Origin: Shouchella clausii
GTDB taxonomy: Bacteria > Bacillota > Bacilli > Bacillales > Bacillaceae_D
Assembly: GCF_002250115.1 (NCBI RefSeq)
Contig: NZ_CP019985.1
Coordinates: 3,906,001-3,970,000, forward strand
Reading direction: 5' to 3'
DNA: 64,000 bases
The notes beneath the pieces are model-generated. The model was given only the letters and a program-made list of their open reading frames with translations. It did not search any database and was not told where the DNA came from. Shown here in pieces: positions 43,732 to 53,022 of this stretch (positions are counted from its first letter, which is position 1; every line of letters begins with the position of its first letter). The translations under genes and the position numbers were made by a program.

Positions 43732-44486
43732 TCGGGCAAATGCAACAGTTCAGGGACCGTTACAAATGTATAGCCTTTTTCTTTCAACCATTCAATTTCT
43801 GCAGGCAGATCATCAAACAGTTGGTAGCTTGTAGCAGTGCCGTCATGGTGGAGGATGATTCCACCAGAATGGGCACCGTCGACTACATTCATCGCAATCG
43901 AAAATGGCAGTTGGTATTGCCAATCTAACGAATCAATGCTCCAACCAATTAGGTGGTAACTTTTTCTTGTGAGTGTTTTGACAACCATGTCATTCACGCT
44001 CCCATAAGGGGCCCTCACTAAATTGGTAGTGACGCCAGTCGCTTCTTCAATGACCGCTTGTGTCTGTTGCACTTCGTCTAGCACCTCGCTTTGTTCAAGC
44101 TTGGTCAACTCTTGATGGGTAAAGCTGTGATTGCCGATGCTATGCCCTTCTGCCACCATTCGTTTTAAGAGAGATGGATGTTGTTTTGCTTTATAACCTA
44201 GTACAAAAAAAGTGGCTTTGATCTCCTCTTCCTTTAATAAATCAAGTAAACGTTCTGTGTAAACGGGATCAGGACCGTCGTCAAATGTTAACGCGAGCCT
44301 TTTTTCGTCATTCGGTCCTTGAAATTGAATTTTTTCACGTTGGATCTGTGTAAGGGCAGTCGTTTGCACAAGCACTGGGCCATCCCCTTCAATCGCTTGA
44401 TAAGAAAGGGCATCGCTAAACCTTCCGCCAAAAAGAAGTGAACTAACGCCAATAAACACAACAACGGTTAGCCAATTCTTGTTCAC
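43722..44486 (-). CDS. Polysaccharide deacetylase (NodB-domain, PdaA/PdaB-like)
   Basis: Secreted or membrane-anchored deacetylase of peptidoglycan N-acetyl groups. The 254-residue protein has an N-terminal hydrophobic anchor (about 4-25) and a NodB domain: LALTFDDGPDP (motif 1), SIGNHSFTHQELTKL (metal-binding HxxxH), RAPYGSVND and GIILHHDG. GTG 44486 is chosen, after GAGGAG; the frame is open to 44504. Sporulation paralogues (PdaA, PdaB) make muramic lactam in the cortex; which paralogue this is cannot be fixed. Confidence 0.85.
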   Translation of the reverse strand: MNKNWLTVVVFIGVSSLLFGGRFSDALSYQAIEGDGPVLVQTTALTQIQREKIQFQGPNDEKRLALTFDDGPDPVYTERLLDLLKEEEIKATFFVLGYKAKQHPSLLKRMVAEGHSIGNHSFTHQELTKLEQSEVLDEVQQTQAVIEEATGVTTNLVRAPYGSVNDMVVKTLTRKSYHLIGWSIDSLDWQYQLPFSIAMNVVDGAHSGGIILHHDGTATSYQLFDDLPAEIEWLKEKGYTFVTVPELLHLPEAS

Positions 44487-44487
44487 G

Positions 44488-44533
44488 TGAAAAACTCCTC
44501 TCAACTAGTCGATCTTCCTAGTATGAGAGGAGA
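44488..44533 (-). promoter_or_regulatory. Hairpin containing the deacetylase ribosome-binding site
   Basis: CTCCTCTCA-ACTAG pairs with CTAGT-TGAGAGGAG with a single bulge, a stem of about 14 bp, followed by TTTTT. The 3' arm is the GAGGAG ribosome site of the deacetylase gene. It could be the terminator of the upstream DUF457 gene, an RBS-masking leader, or both. Confidence 0.6.
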
Positions 44534-44556
44534 ATACGTCATTTATGCACCGGCGA

Positions 44557-45033
44557 TTAAACGGGCCCCCAGTAAAACCATCCCATTGCAATTGTTAAGG
44601 CAACAAGCACAACGGTCTCAAGCCAACTTCCAGTACGAATCCGAGCAATACGGACACGGATGTTGGCGGGGTAAAAAAACCGAATTCCCCGTACCGTTAA
44701 AGCATCGAGCAAATAATGAGAAGCAATCCCTATTAACACGCCTGTTTGCACAGCCTCGTTTTCCGGAAACAGCCAGCGCAAGACAATGCTTGCCAGCAGT
44801 AGGAACAGCAAACTATGAGTAAATGTGCGGTGGCCAAAAATAGTGGCAATCGTTTTCGACAATACCGGGAATCTTCTGCCGATTTTAGAATGGGTGTGGC
44901 ATATATCAGGCAAGACGGCACCGACAAGCCCAGCCGCATAGTAGACCCATCCATGGGCTCCTGAAAAAACGATTGTGTCCATCGCTTGGCATGCTACTAC
45001 GCCGCCAATCATATGGGTTTTTCCTGTCATCAT
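44557..45033 (-). CDS. YdjM-type membrane protein (DUF457, metal-dependent hydrolase family)
   Basis: The 158-residue protein has the family pattern MTGKTHMIGGVVA at the start, GAVLPDICHTHSKIG and TIFGHRTFTHSLLFLL, with several hydrophobic segments. Conserved His and Asp residues suggest a metal site, as for YdjM homologues, which are SOS-linked in some bacteria. Function here is unknown. Start at 45033 or the adjacent ATG at 45030, after GGAG. Confidence 0.8.
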   Translation of the reverse strand: MMTGKTHMIGGVVACQAMDTIVFSGAHGWVYYAAGLVGAVLPDICHTHSKIGRRFPVLSKTIATIFGHRTFTHSLLFLLLASIVLRWLFPENEAVQTGVLIGIASHYLLDALTVRGIRFFYPANIRVRIARIRTGSWLETVVLVALTIAMGWFYWGPV

Positions 45034-45174
45034 TGACTCCTTTATGTATTTGTTGCATCAAGTGCTCCTCCATCATAACACACATACGTTCGCTTATCAC
45101 GCTCATTTAAATAATTCGTGACGCAATCCGACGATTGTACTAAACTAATCGTAGGAAACTCTTCAGGAGGGATC

Positions 45175-45534
45175 ATGTTGCCTTACATAATCAGTCTACT
45201 CACAGCCATTCTTCTTACTAGTTTTGCTTACTTTCTTGGCGATTTCTTCTTGGAGCAAGCTCTAGCAATCTGGCATCCCCTTTTGATTGGAGCTAGTGTT
45301 GTCGTGTTAGGAGCAGTGGTTGAAAAGCTCCGTTCGCCGATGTGGCTCATTATTGTCACTCCGTTTCCCGTCGGCATGACGCTGCTATTTTTGTTTTTAA
45401 AAAGCACATGGTCGGCGTGGTTGCTGACCTATGTGCTGACACTGGCTATTTATGTCACCATCCATATGATAGCAAGCTCCCTTTTCCGTTTCCATTCCCT
45501 TATTCCAGCTTGGAAACTCTCGAAAACCGCATAA
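45175..45534 (+). CDS. DUF2512 membrane protein (YndM-like)
   Basis: Small integral membrane protein of 119 residues with four hydrophobic helices and a conserved FAYFLGDFFLEQ near the start, the DUF2512 pattern seen in YndM. ATG 45175 follows CAGGAGGG; the open frame to 45118 lacks a ribosome site. Function unknown. Transcribed away from the DUF457 gene. Confidence 0.75.
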   Translation: MLPYIISLLTAILLTSFAYFLGDFFLEQALAIWHPLLIGASVVVLGAVVEKLRSPMWLIIVTPFPVGMTLLFLFLKSTWSAWLLTYVLTLAIYVTIHMIASSLFRFHSLIPAWKLSKTA

Positions 45535-45541
45535 TAAAAAG

Positions 45542-45577
45542 AGAGGGCTTACCTCTTGTTACATAGCCCTCTCCCAC
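45542..45577 (-). terminator. Terminator near the yndM-like 3' end
   Basis: GAGAGGGCT pairs with AGCCCTCTC; on the minus strand the stem is followed by TTTTTATT. It can end leftward transcription from the DUF2188 gene, and the stem may also stop the rightward gene. Confidence 0.7.
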
Positions 45578-45735
45578 TCCTTAGCAGTCCATTCGCGCCT
45601 AAGACTTGAACCTGTGGAACCGTATAATTCAAAATTCCATTTCTATCATGGGGGCCACACATCGATCTATTGCGTCCCTCCCCTCGCTATTTTGCCTCGA
45701 CTGATACCCCTTCTTTCCATCAGTCTGAGTGCACA
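45578..45735. other. Intergenic region with a short hairpin
   Basis: No gene is supported. On the minus strand CTCAGACTGAT pairs with ATCAGTCGAG around GGAAAGAAGGGGT (about 45692-45730), just past the DUF2188 stop. The CTCAGACTGAT word also occurs at 23223. Confidence 0.5.
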
Positions 45736-45933
45736 CTAAAAAGTTTGAATTCCCTGTTGTTCATGGTTTTCATCAAAAATCATCAACTGGCTTGGCCGGT
45801 TGGCTTCAGCCAACTTCATGCCCGCTTCAATTGCTTTTGATTGCTTGTCAAACTCTTCATAAGGAGCGACGTCTTCTACTTTTAATAACCATGTAGTCGC
45901 GTCCTTATTTGGAACAACTGTATACTTTTTCAC
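45736..45933 (-). CDS. DUF2188 family small protein
   Basis: The 65-residue protein starts VKKYTVVPNKDATTWLLKVE and matches the DUF2188 pattern of small soluble proteins with a repeated AxxAG-like helix (KAIEAGMKLAEANRPSQL). GTG 45933 is preferred, after GGAGCC; the frame is open to 45960. Function unknown; such genes are often stress-related. Confidence 0.72.
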   Translation of the reverse strand: MKKYTVVPNKDATTWLLKVEDVAPYEEFDKQSKAIEAGMKLAEANRPSQLMIFDENHEQQGIQTF

Positions 45934-46021
45934 ACTTACCGGCTCCTTTCTCCATTTCAACCATGACCAAATGGCTGTCGTGTATATTGAACCATACCCG
46001 GGAACCGACCACCATTAAACG

Positions 46022-47410
46022 TTAAACAGCCGAAGGCTTCTTAATGAAGAAAGATAGTAATAAGCTAATAAAACTTAACACTGTCGCTACGATGAAGGCA
46101 TTGTTGACTCCTTGGATCATCGCTTCATTGGTGTGAAGCGATGCAGATGCCGTCATAATTGTTACGAGAATAGCTGTACCAATTGAGCCAGTTACTTGCC
46201 GCATCGTGTTATTCATCGCTGTTCCGTGCGGAATAAGCTCGCGCGGCAGCACGTTAAGCCCTGCCGTTGTTACCGGCATCATCACTAACGAAAGCCCGAG
46301 CATGCGAAATGCATAAACGACTGTTAAATAAACTAGGCTTGTCGACTCGCTTAAATTCGTATACAAAAGTGACGTGACAACAAGAAGGGCAATGCCTATG
46401 ATAGACAAAGACCTTGCACCAATGCGATCAAAGATACGGCCAGTAATCGGCGACATTAACCCCATTAAAACAGCACCCGGGAGAATCGTCAGCCCTGTTT
46501 CCAGAGCGGAATGGCCTTGCATATTTTGAATAAAGAGTGGCAAAATCGTTGCCGGGCCTACAAGCGAGACGAAAACGAGCATGCCGATTCCAGTCGTCAA
46601 TGTAAACAGCGGGTACTTAAAGACACGGAACTCTAGTATAGGATGTTCTAACGAAAGCTGCCTTTTGATAAACATCACAAGTGTACAAATGCCGATTGCA
46701 AGTGGAACAAACACAAGTGGGCTCGTCCAACTAGCTTGACCAGCATTTGAAAAACCGAATAACAAACCGCCAAATCCAAGCGTTGATAGGATAATTGATA
46801 AAAGATCAAGTTTTGGCGAACGCAATTCTGTCACATTGCGGATGACAAAAGCGGCGGCAATGATATCAACGACAACGACAGGAATCAAAATCCAGAATAA
46901 GATCGTCCATGGAAACATTTCGACTAGCCAGCCAGACAATGTTGGACCGATAGCTGGGGCGAATGAAATGACAAGTCCGACCATCCCCATTGCTGCTCCA
47001 CGTCTTTCAACTGGGAAAATTAATAAAAAGACCGTTTGCATAAGCGGCATCATAATGCCTGCTCCTGCTGCTTGAATGACGCGGCCACCCATAAGAACAG
47101 CAAATGAAGGAGCAAGAGCGCAAATGAGCGTACCGATGCCGAAAAGCGACATCGCTGTTAAGAACAAGAAACGGGTTCGAAATTTCTCAATTAAAAAAGC
47201 GCTAATAGGAATCATAATGCCATTAACAAGCATGAAAATCGTCGTAACCCATTGAGCTTTATTTTCATTAATTTGCAAATCAACCATTAAGTGTGGCAAT
47301 GCAGTGGTCAGCAATGTTTGGTTTAAAATGGCGATGAATGCGCCTACTAGCATAACGGCTACAAGCGGCTTTTTATTAAACGTTGACTCTTCTGTTTGTG
47401 TAGACTCCAT
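46022..47410 (-). CDS. MFS drug exporter, DHA2 (EmrB/QacA-type) family
   Basis: Proton-driven multidrug efflux pump. The 462-residue protein shows about 14 hydrophobic helices and the DHA2 motifs: LNQTLLTTALPHLM in helix 1, the motif A loop FEKFRTRFLF-type segment and GGRVIQAAGAGIMMPLMQ (motif B/C). It resembles LmrB/Mdr proteins. Start 47410 after GAAGGG. No regulator gene is adjacent, although such genes often have a TetR partner. Confidence 0.9.
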   Translation of the reverse strand: MESTQTEESTFNKKPLVAVMLVGAFIAILNQTLLTTALPHLMVDLQINENKAQWVTTIFMLVNGIMIPISAFLIEKFRTRFLFLTAMSLFGIGTLICALAPSFAVLMGGRVIQAAGAGIMMPLMQTVFLLIFPVERRGAAMGMVGLVISFAPAIGPTLSGWLVEMFPWTILFWILIPVVVVDIIAAAFVIRNVTELRSPKLDLLSIILSTLGFGGLLFGFSNAGQASWTSPLVFVPLAIGICTLVMFIKRQLSLEHPILEFRVFKYPLFTLTTGIGMLVFVSLVGPATILPLFIQNMQGHSALETGLTILPGAVLMGLMSPITGRIFDRIGARSLSIIGIALLVVTSLLYTNLSESTSLVYLTVVYAFRMLGLSLVMMPVTTAGLNVLPRELIPHGTAMNNTMRQVTGSIGTAILVTIMTASASLHTNEAMIQGVNNAFIVATVLSFISLLLSFFIKKPSAV

Positions 47411-47519
47411 TTTTTACCCTTCTTTATCATTCAATTTAAACAGTCGGTATTCTTTTTCTGCAAATGAACATCGTTTTACTGAGGACGAGCGAAATGAACG
47501 TGAGAGGGGAACTGCTTTT

Positions 47520-47630
47520 ATGTATAATGGCATAATTGAACGGCGGACAGCTTTTTACCCATTGATTATAGCGACGATTTTCTTCGTTTGTCAAAACATT
47601 TGTTTCGCCTCACGAATTTTTACACATTAA
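47520..47630 (+). CDS. Possible 36-residue single-span membrane peptide
   Basis: The frame starts MYNGIIERRTAFYPLIIATI and has one hydrophobic helix of about 20 residues. It has a GAGAGGGGA site about 10 bases upstream and ends exactly at a terminator with a plus-strand T-run (47629-47660). No homologue is recalled and the codons are unremarkable, so it may be chance. Confidence 0.25.
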   Translation: MYNGIIERRTAFYPLIIATIFFVCQNICFASRIFTH

Positions 47631-47660
47631 AATCCCTGCTTCGTGAAGCAGGGATTTGTT
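47629..47660. terminator. Bidirectional terminator after the VLRF1 gene
   Basis: AAATCCCTGCTT pairs with AAGCAGGGATTT around CGTG. Plus strand continues GTTTTTTTA and minus strand TTTTAATG. It lies directly beyond the VLRF1 stop at 47664. Confidence 0.85.
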
Positions 47661-47663
47661 TTT

Positions 47664-48455
47664 TTATACGGCAGATTCATTTACTTCTCTGACGATTTCG
47701 TGTGCTTTTAACTTAGCCAAATTCTTTTTTAAAACGGCAACATCAGCCGTCGAACATTGTTTGACAAACGCCGTCGTTTGGTCTGGTGAGCCAACGACAT
47801 GAATCGTTTGCCAATTTCTCTTTCTTGCTTGTTTCTCGATTTTATTGGCAATTTTTTTAAACCAGCGTTGCTGGTTGGCATCAAACCGATTTGCGTACGA
47901 CTCGCGATGAAGGGCAGCCCCTGTCTCGCCTTCAGGGCGTGCGCCAATGTATTCTTTCCAATCTTCTGCTTCTACATCCCAAGCATAATGCAATTCATCG
48001 TTTACTTCTCCTAAACTTGTCTCAACTGCTAATACATCTGTTTTCTGAATCATCACAATGCCAGAAAGAGGGTATTTCGCTTCTAAGTTCTCAAGTTGGT
48101 CGACTACAGGGTAATGCTCCCACCTAAAATCATTTTCTACCGGGACTTGTAGCTTCTTCACATACAGGTCGCCGCTTGCAGAACCGATAAAAACGATACT
48201 TTTCGGCAGGTTAGGCGACAATTCTTTAATGTGTTTTTCGGCAAGCTTTTTCAGTCTCTTAAAACTTTTGAGTTCCGCGTCATTCTCACTAGCTTCCAAG
48301 TATTCTTCCAGTTTTTTTAGCCCATTTTTTAAACGGATCTTCCACTCACCTTTTTGCTGATCCGTACTGGACAAAGACGTGCGCAAGTAAATTGAAAGAC
48401 AGCCGTCATCGCAATGGATTTGTTTAAACCGCTCGATATCTTTTGCTAGTGACAA
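47664..48455 (-). CDS. VLRF1-family release-factor-like protein
   Basis: The 263-residue protein fits the bacterial eRF1-like VLRF1 group (aeRF1-type), which carries a central release-factor-like domain; PLSGIVMIQKTDVLAVETSLG and RFDANQQRWFKKIANKIEKQA are typical. Such proteins are suspected to act on stalled ribosomes or peptidyl-tRNA, but bacterial function is untested. The start is TTG 48455 after AGGAGGGTG. It begins 15 bases after ohr, so the two are probably co-transcribed. Confidence 0.7.
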   Translation of the reverse strand: MSLAKDIERFKQIHCDDGCLSIYLRTSLSSTDQQKGEWKIRLKNGLKKLEEYLEASENDAELKSFKRLKKLAEKHIKELSPNLPKSIVFIGSASGDLYVKKLQVPVENDFRWEHYPVVDQLENLEAKYPLSGIVMIQKTDVLAVETSLGEVNDELHYAWDVEAEDWKEYIGARPEGETGAALHRESYANRFDANQQRWFKKIANKIEKQARKRNWQTIHVVGSPDQTTAFVKQCSTADVAVLKKNLAKLKAHEIVREVNESAV

Positions 48456-48470
48456 TGGGTCACCCTCCTT

Positions 48471-48884
48471 TTATTCTGCTTTCGCAGTCAGCTTCACTTG
48501 GATGTTACCACGTGTTGCTTTTGAATAAGGGCAAAACTCATGTGCTTTTTCGACAAGTTCCTGTGCTTCTTCCTCAGATACGCCTTTGACTACTACTTCA
48601 AGTTCGGCGCCTATTTGAAACCCTCCGTCAGATGGGTCTTTAACGAGAGAGATATGGGCGGTTGTGGTCGAGTCAATTTCTTTTTTCGCTTTCTCTGCCA
48701 TTAAGTTCAATGCGCCGTCAAAACAGGAAGCATACCCAGCTGCAAACAATTGCTCTGGATTTGAGCCTTCCTTTTTCGAACCTGGTTTGACAAGGTCTAA
48801 GTCAATCGTTGCATCATCTGATTTAACATGCCCTTCACGTCCGCCTTGTGCTGTTGCGGATGATGTGTAAACAATATCTGCCAC
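48471..48884 (-). CDS. ohr: Organic hydroperoxide resistance protein (Ohr/OsmC)
   Basis: Thiol peroxidase that reduces organic hydroperoxides. The 137-residue protein has the two catalytic cysteines in AAGYASCFDGALNLMA and HEFCPYSKATRGN, the Ohr signature. The start is GTG 48884, nine bases after GGAG. Adjacent OhrR-type regulator is not present. Confidence 0.92.
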   Translation of the reverse strand: MADIVYTSSATAQGGREGHVKSDDATIDLDLVKPGSKKEGSNPEQLFAAGYASCFDGALNLMAEKAKKEIDSTTTAHISLVKDPSDGGFQIGAELEVVVKGVSEEEAQELVEKAHEFCPYSKATRGNIQVKLTAKAE

Positions 48885-49060
48885 CTATATGCACTCCTTT
48901 TCATCTGCTTTATGAATGGTATACACGTTTATGCTGTCATTTAAACATCGATTTTTGCTAAACCTCATTATTTTTAGCAGTGAAAGGCGCCTCTTTTAGG
49001 TGTTAGTTAATCTATTCGCCACGGTTATTCTTCATGACAAAATGAGGATCATTTTAGCAA

Positions 49061-50368
49061 CTATTGGCCGTAGATTTCTTTATAAACGAGCGTTGGTCGT
49101 TCCACATTCTCATCGACAATCTGATAAGCATCTTCTACAAGCTTTCTTGCTTCCTCTATTCCTTGTTCGTTGGCATAAAGGGTTGCAAGTGTTTCTCCTG
49201 CCTCTACGTAATCGCCTGTCTTCTTTTCAAGCACAAGGCCGACAGCTAAATCAATCTCGTCCTCTTTTGTTGCCCTTCCAGCGCCAAGCTGCATGGCGGC
49301 TGTGCCAATTTTATCGGCTGCAATTTCTTTAATATAGCCTGATTTTTTAGCAGAGACAGCGATTTGCTCGGATGCTTGGGGCATTTGTGCTGGATTTTCG
49401 ACGACCGATGGGTCACCGCCTTGTGAAGCGATAAATGCTTTCAGCGTCTCTAGCGCGTCACCGTTTTGAATCGCCTCTTCAAGAAGTTGCCGCGCCGCTT
49501 GAACAGACTCTGCTCGTTTAGCCAAATAAACCATATGGCTGCCTAATACAAGACAAAGCTCGCGGACATCAGCAGGACCTTCACCTTTCAAAACAGCAAA
49601 AGCTTCTTTCACTTCTAACGCATTGCCGACTGCCCTGCCTAAAGGTTGGCTCATGTCTGAAATGACAGCCATCGTCTCACGGCCAACGCTCGAACCAATT
49701 TCAACCATGGCTTCCGCAAGCTCAACGGCATGGTCCAACGTCTTCATAAAAGCGCCAGATCCGCATTTTACGTCGAGCACAATTGCATCAGCGCCTGAAG
49801 CAATTTTTTTACTCATAATCGAGCTAGCGATTAGCGGGGTTGAGTTGACTGTGCCAGTGACATCGCGCAAGCTATAAAGCTTTTTGTCGGCAGGCGTTAA
49901 GTTGCCCGTTTGGCCTGCGAGGGCAAGACGTTGTTCATTCACCCGTTTCAGAAACGTGTCTGTATCCATTTCGACAGAAAAACCAGGAATGGCTTCGAGC
50001 TTATCAATCGTACCGCCAGTATGGCCGAGCCCTCTTCCTGACATTTTCGCAACTGGAACGCCGACAGAAGCAACGAGTGGAGCAAGGGCGATCGTCGTTT
50101 TATCGCCTACGCCCCCTGTAGAGTGCTTATCGACTTTCACTCCTTCGATCGCGCTCAAATCAATCATATCCCCTGATTCCGCCATTGCCAGCGTCAGCTC
50201 TGCCCGTTCTTCTTTGTTCATGTCCTTAAAGTAAATCGCCATTGACAGCGCTGCCATTTGGTAATCAGGAATGGTGCCGTTTGTATACCCATCAATGACC
50301 CAGCGAATTTCTTCCTTTGCGAGAGCCCCGCCATCACGCTTTTTATCGATTAGACCGACCATTCTCAT
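49061..50368 (-). CDS. pdp: Pyrimidine-nucleoside phosphorylase
   Basis: Phosphorolysis of thymidine and uridine. The 435-residue protein has the [20 protein letters not shown] phosphate-binding segment, the [18 protein letters not shown] signature of thymidine/pyrimidine phosphorylases, and a C-terminal domain. Start 50368 gives [13 protein letters not shown], like known Pdp. It follows deoB; together they feed ribose/deoxyribose phosphate to the pentose pathway. Confidence 0.95.
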   Translation of the reverse strand: MRMVGLIDKKRDGGALAKEEIRWVIDGYTNGTIPDYQMAALSMAIYFKDMNKEERAELTLAMAESGDMIDLSAIEGVKVDKHSTGGVGDKTTIALAPLVASVGVPVAKMSGRGLGHTGGTIDKLEAIPGFSVEMDTDTFLKRVNEQRLALAGQTGNLTPADKKLYSLRDVTGTVNSTPLIASSIMSKKIASGADAIVLDVKCGSGAFMKTLDHAVELAEAMVEIGSSVGRETMAVISDMSQPLGRAVGNALEVKEAFAVLKGEGPADVRELCLVLGSHMVYLAKRAESVQAARQLLEEAIQNGDALETLKAFIASQGGDPSVVENPAQMPQASEQIAVSAKKSGYIKEIAADKIGTAAMQLGAGRATKEDEIDLAVGLVLEKKTGDYVEAGETLATLYANEQGIEEARKLVEDAYQIVDENVERPTLVYKEIYGQ

Positions 50369-50386
50369 CGCTCATTCTCCCTCCAT

Positions 50387-50418
50387 CGGCAACGAACAGC
50401 AGCTGCTGTTCGTTGCCG
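50387..50418. repeat. Perfect 32-bp palindrome between deoB and pdp
   Basis: CGGCAACGAACAGCAG is followed directly by its reverse complement CTGCTGTTCGTTGCCG, with no loop. It lies 19 bases upstream of the pdp start, just before the ribosome-binding site. No T-run follows on the minus strand, so it may be an attenuator, an operator or a terminator. Confidence 0.9.
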
Positions 50419-50473
50419 TGATTTTTGCTAGCCTGCTATGCTTAATATCCGACTTTTTTAACTGAATAACCTT

Positions 50474-51658
50474 TTACTCCGGCTTTAGTTCTGCTAAAAA
50501 GCTCGTTCCGTTGCTAGGCAATTCTACTTGAAAATTGTCGGCAACGGTTGCCCCTATGTCAGCAAATGTCCGGCGTTTCCCAAGATTGACTGGTTTTATC
50601 CCTTTATTGTACACGAGCAATGGCACATATTCCCTTGTATGGTCCGTACCTGTATGCGTAGGGTCATTGCCGTGATCGGCTGTAATGATCAGCAAGTCTT
50701 CGTCTCCTAATCGGGGCAAGATTTCCCCGAGTCGTTGATCAAATGCCATAATGGCCTCTCCATACCCGATCACATCGCGTCTATGGCCATAAAGTGCATC
50801 AAAATCGACTAAATTTAAAAAACAAAGCCCTTCGAAAGACGTATTTATTTGTTCTGCTAGCTTGTCCATGCCATCCTCATTCGAAGTAGTGCGGACTGCT
50901 TTTGTAACGCCTTCCCCATCATATATGTCGGAAATTTTTCCTAACGCGATGGAAGCAAGCCCTGCATCTTCAAGCGTATTCATCACTGTGCGCCCAAATG
51001 GCTTTAACGCATAATCATGGCGGTTTGCTGTCCGCTTCCACTTGCCTAGTTCGCCAACAAACGGCCTTGCAATCACACGACCGACCATGTACTCTGGAGC
51101 TAATGTCAACTTACGGGCCTTCTCGCAAATGTCATAGAGCTCTTCCAAAGGCACGACTTCTTCATGGGCGGCAATTTGCAAAACTGAATCAGCTGACGTA
51201 TAGACAATTAAATCACCTGTTTTCACATGCTGTTCGCCTAACTCATCCAAAATCTCTGTACCTGATGCGACTTTATTGCCAATGATGCCCCGTCCTGTTT
51301 CGCTTTTAAGTTGCTCAAGGAGCTCCGACGGAAACCCATCTGGAAACACTTGGAATGGTTTAGTAATATGTAAGCCCATTATTTCCCAATGACCTGTCAT
51401 TGTATCTTTACCTAAGGACGCTTCTTGCATGATTCCATAGCTTGCCAGTGGAGTTGGGACATTTTTTACCCCTTTCAAAGGAGCAATTTTTCCTAGACCA
51501 AGCTTTTCTAACTCAGGAACATGTAGGCCATTAAAAGCCTCTGCTATGGAACCAAGCGTGTTCGTCCCTTCATCACCAAACTCTTTAGCATCTGGCGCTT
51601 CGCCAATCCCGACTGAATCCATGACAATTAAAAAAATCCGTTCAAACCGTTTCTTCAT
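50474..51658 (-). CDS. deoB: Phosphopentomutase
   Basis: Interconverts (deoxy)ribose 1- and 5-phosphate. The 394-residue alkaline-phosphatase-superfamily protein has the metal-binding start [17 protein letters not shown] with the conserved TMTGHWE phosphoacceptor motif (Thr) and the C-terminal TADHGNDPT and [11 protein letters not shown] metal ligands. Start ATG 51658. It is deoB/drm, placed between xerD and pdp; B. subtilis has pupG in that place. Confidence 0.96.
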   Translation of the reverse strand: MKKRFERIFLIVMDSVGIGEAPDAKEFGDEGTNTLGSIAEAFNGLHVPELEKLGLGKIAPLKGVKNVPTPLASYGIMQEASLGKDTMTGHWEIMGLHITKPFQVFPDGFPSELLEQLKSETGRGIIGNKVASGTEILDELGEQHVKTGDLIVYTSADSVLQIAAHEEVVPLEELYDICEKARKLTLAPEYMVGRVIARPFVGELGKWKRTANRHDYALKPFGRTVMNTLEDAGLASIALGKISDIYDGEGVTKAVRTTSNEDGMDKLAEQINTSFEGLCFLNLVDFDALYGHRRDVIGYGEAIMAFDQRLGEILPRLGDEDLLIITADHGNDPTHTGTDHTREYVPLLVYNKGIKPVNLGKRRTFADIGATVADNFQVELPSNGTSFLAELKPE

Positions 51659-51748
51659 AATTTCCCTTCTCTCGACTGTATTCGACCTTTAGCTTCCCAC
51701 CTGCTCTTTGCCCGTTATTCCAGATTGTGCGATAATTTCCATTCAGGC

Positions 51749-52642
51749 TTAAGCGCGAGGATGGTAGCGAGAATAAACATCTTTCATGCGCGTTTTTGTT
51801 ACATGTGTATATATTTGGGTTGTCGACAAATCGGCATGGCCGAGCATTTCTTGGACAGAACGCAAATCAGCCCCATTTTCAAGCAAATGCGTCGCAAAAG
51901 AATGGCGAAGCGTATGTGGGCTAAAGTCTTTTTTTATGTTCGCCGTTTTTGCTAGTTGCTTCATGATTTTCCAAAACCCTTGCCTGCTAATGGGGCGGCC
52001 ATGGTGATTGACAAACAATTTATCATGCCGTTCATGCTTAAGCAACGCACGTCTGCCCCGCTCTAAATAGGTGTTTAACGCTTTGGTCGCTTCTTTGCCT
52101 AAAGGTACGATCCGCTCTTTATTCCCTTTGCCGACGACACGGACAAATCCCATAGACAAGTGGACGTCATCGAGCCCAAGAGAAATCAATTCTGTGACAC
52201 GCATGCCAGATGCATAGAGAAGCTCTAGCATTGCTTTATTGCGCACACCAAACGGCGTAGATGAATCTGGTGCAGCTAGCAGTGCATCAACTTCCTCAAT
52301 GGATAAAACACCTGGCAGTTTTTTATCAATGCGCGGCGTCTCGATCCATAATGTCGGGTCATGGTCTGTCCATTTTTCACGGTACAAAAACTGATGCAGC
52401 GCTCGAAGCGTTGTGACGTTCCTTGCAATCGTCGCTGAAGACTTGCCTATTTCCTTTAGCGTATATAAATAATGCTGCAACGTCGCCCTGTCCACATTGG
52501 CAAATTGTTCGATCCCTCGTTCCTTTAAATAGGCGCCATATTGCTTTAAGTCCCTAGCATACGACTCAATTGTATTTGGCGACAGCCCTTTTTCCACTTT
52601 AATAAAATGGATAAACTCTTGAATATCGTGTTCCATTGCCAT
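51749..52642 (-). CDS. xerD: Site-specific tyrosine recombinase XerD
   Basis: With XerC (CodV) it resolves chromosome dimers at dif. The 297-residue protein has the SAM-like N-terminal domain (about 1-90) and the tyrosine recombinase catalytic residues: Arg in GMRVTELISLGL, His/Arg in HTLRHSFATHLLENG and Tyr in STTQIYTHV. It corresponds to B. subtilis ripX and sits in the same neighbourhood, ahead of deoB. Confidence 0.95.
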   Translation of the reverse strand: MAMEHDIQEFIHFIKVEKGLSPNTIESYARDLKQYGAYLKERGIEQFANVDRATLQHYLYTLKEIGKSSATIARNVTTLRALHQFLYREKWTDHDPTLWIETPRIDKKLPGVLSIEEVDALLAAPDSSTPFGVRNKAMLELLYASGMRVTELISLGLDDVHLSMGFVRVVGKGNKERIVPLGKEATKALNTYLERGRRALLKHERHDKLFVNHHGRPISRQGFWKIMKQLAKTANIKKDFSPHTLRHSFATHLLENGADLRSVQEMLGHADLSTTQIYTHVTKTRMKDVYSRYHPRA

Positions 52643-52664
52643 GAGGAATTGCTCCTTTAACCGC

Positions 52665-52886
52665 TTATTCTCCCATCCATAAGAACCTTTTTATCCGCTC
52701 GTCGATTGATAAGTCTGATTCGCCAACATTCATGCTCATTACTTTTAACGCTTTTCCTTCAGGCTCATCATACTTATGGTACTCGCTAAATTCATGGCTC
52801 ACCCATAGAATACCATAATAAAAGATGGTCGTGCACAACGTAAACAGGATCGCCGCCTTCGCCATCTGCAATAAGGACTTTGCCAT
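52665..52886 (-). CDS. yqzK: YqzK-like small membrane protein (DUF4227)
   Basis: Single-span protein of 73 residues starting MAKSLLQMAKAAILFTLCTT with a hydrophobic helix (about 8-30) and a charged C-terminus. DUF4227/YqzK lies between fur and ripX in B. subtilis, the same place as here. Function unknown. Confidence 0.8.
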   Translation of the reverse strand: MAKSLLQMAKAAILFTLCTTIFYYGILWVSHEFSEYHKYDEPEGKALKVMSMNVGESDLSIDERIKRFLWMGE

Positions 52887-53022
52887 CTCATCACTCCATT
52901 GTTCGATCGTTATACTATTAACCTATGCCGGTTTTGCCTCATTCTATACGTACAAACGTGATTTATCACACGTTCATAGACAAATAAAAGTGGTTCAGAT
53001 GGCTACGTCCCCTTGAAAGCAC

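Noticed and set aside
45597-45625. GGTTCAAGTC-like T-arm on the minus strand suggesting a tRNA gene
   Set aside because: The flanking bases do not pair as a T-stem, and no acceptor, D-arm or anticodon arm can be built around it.
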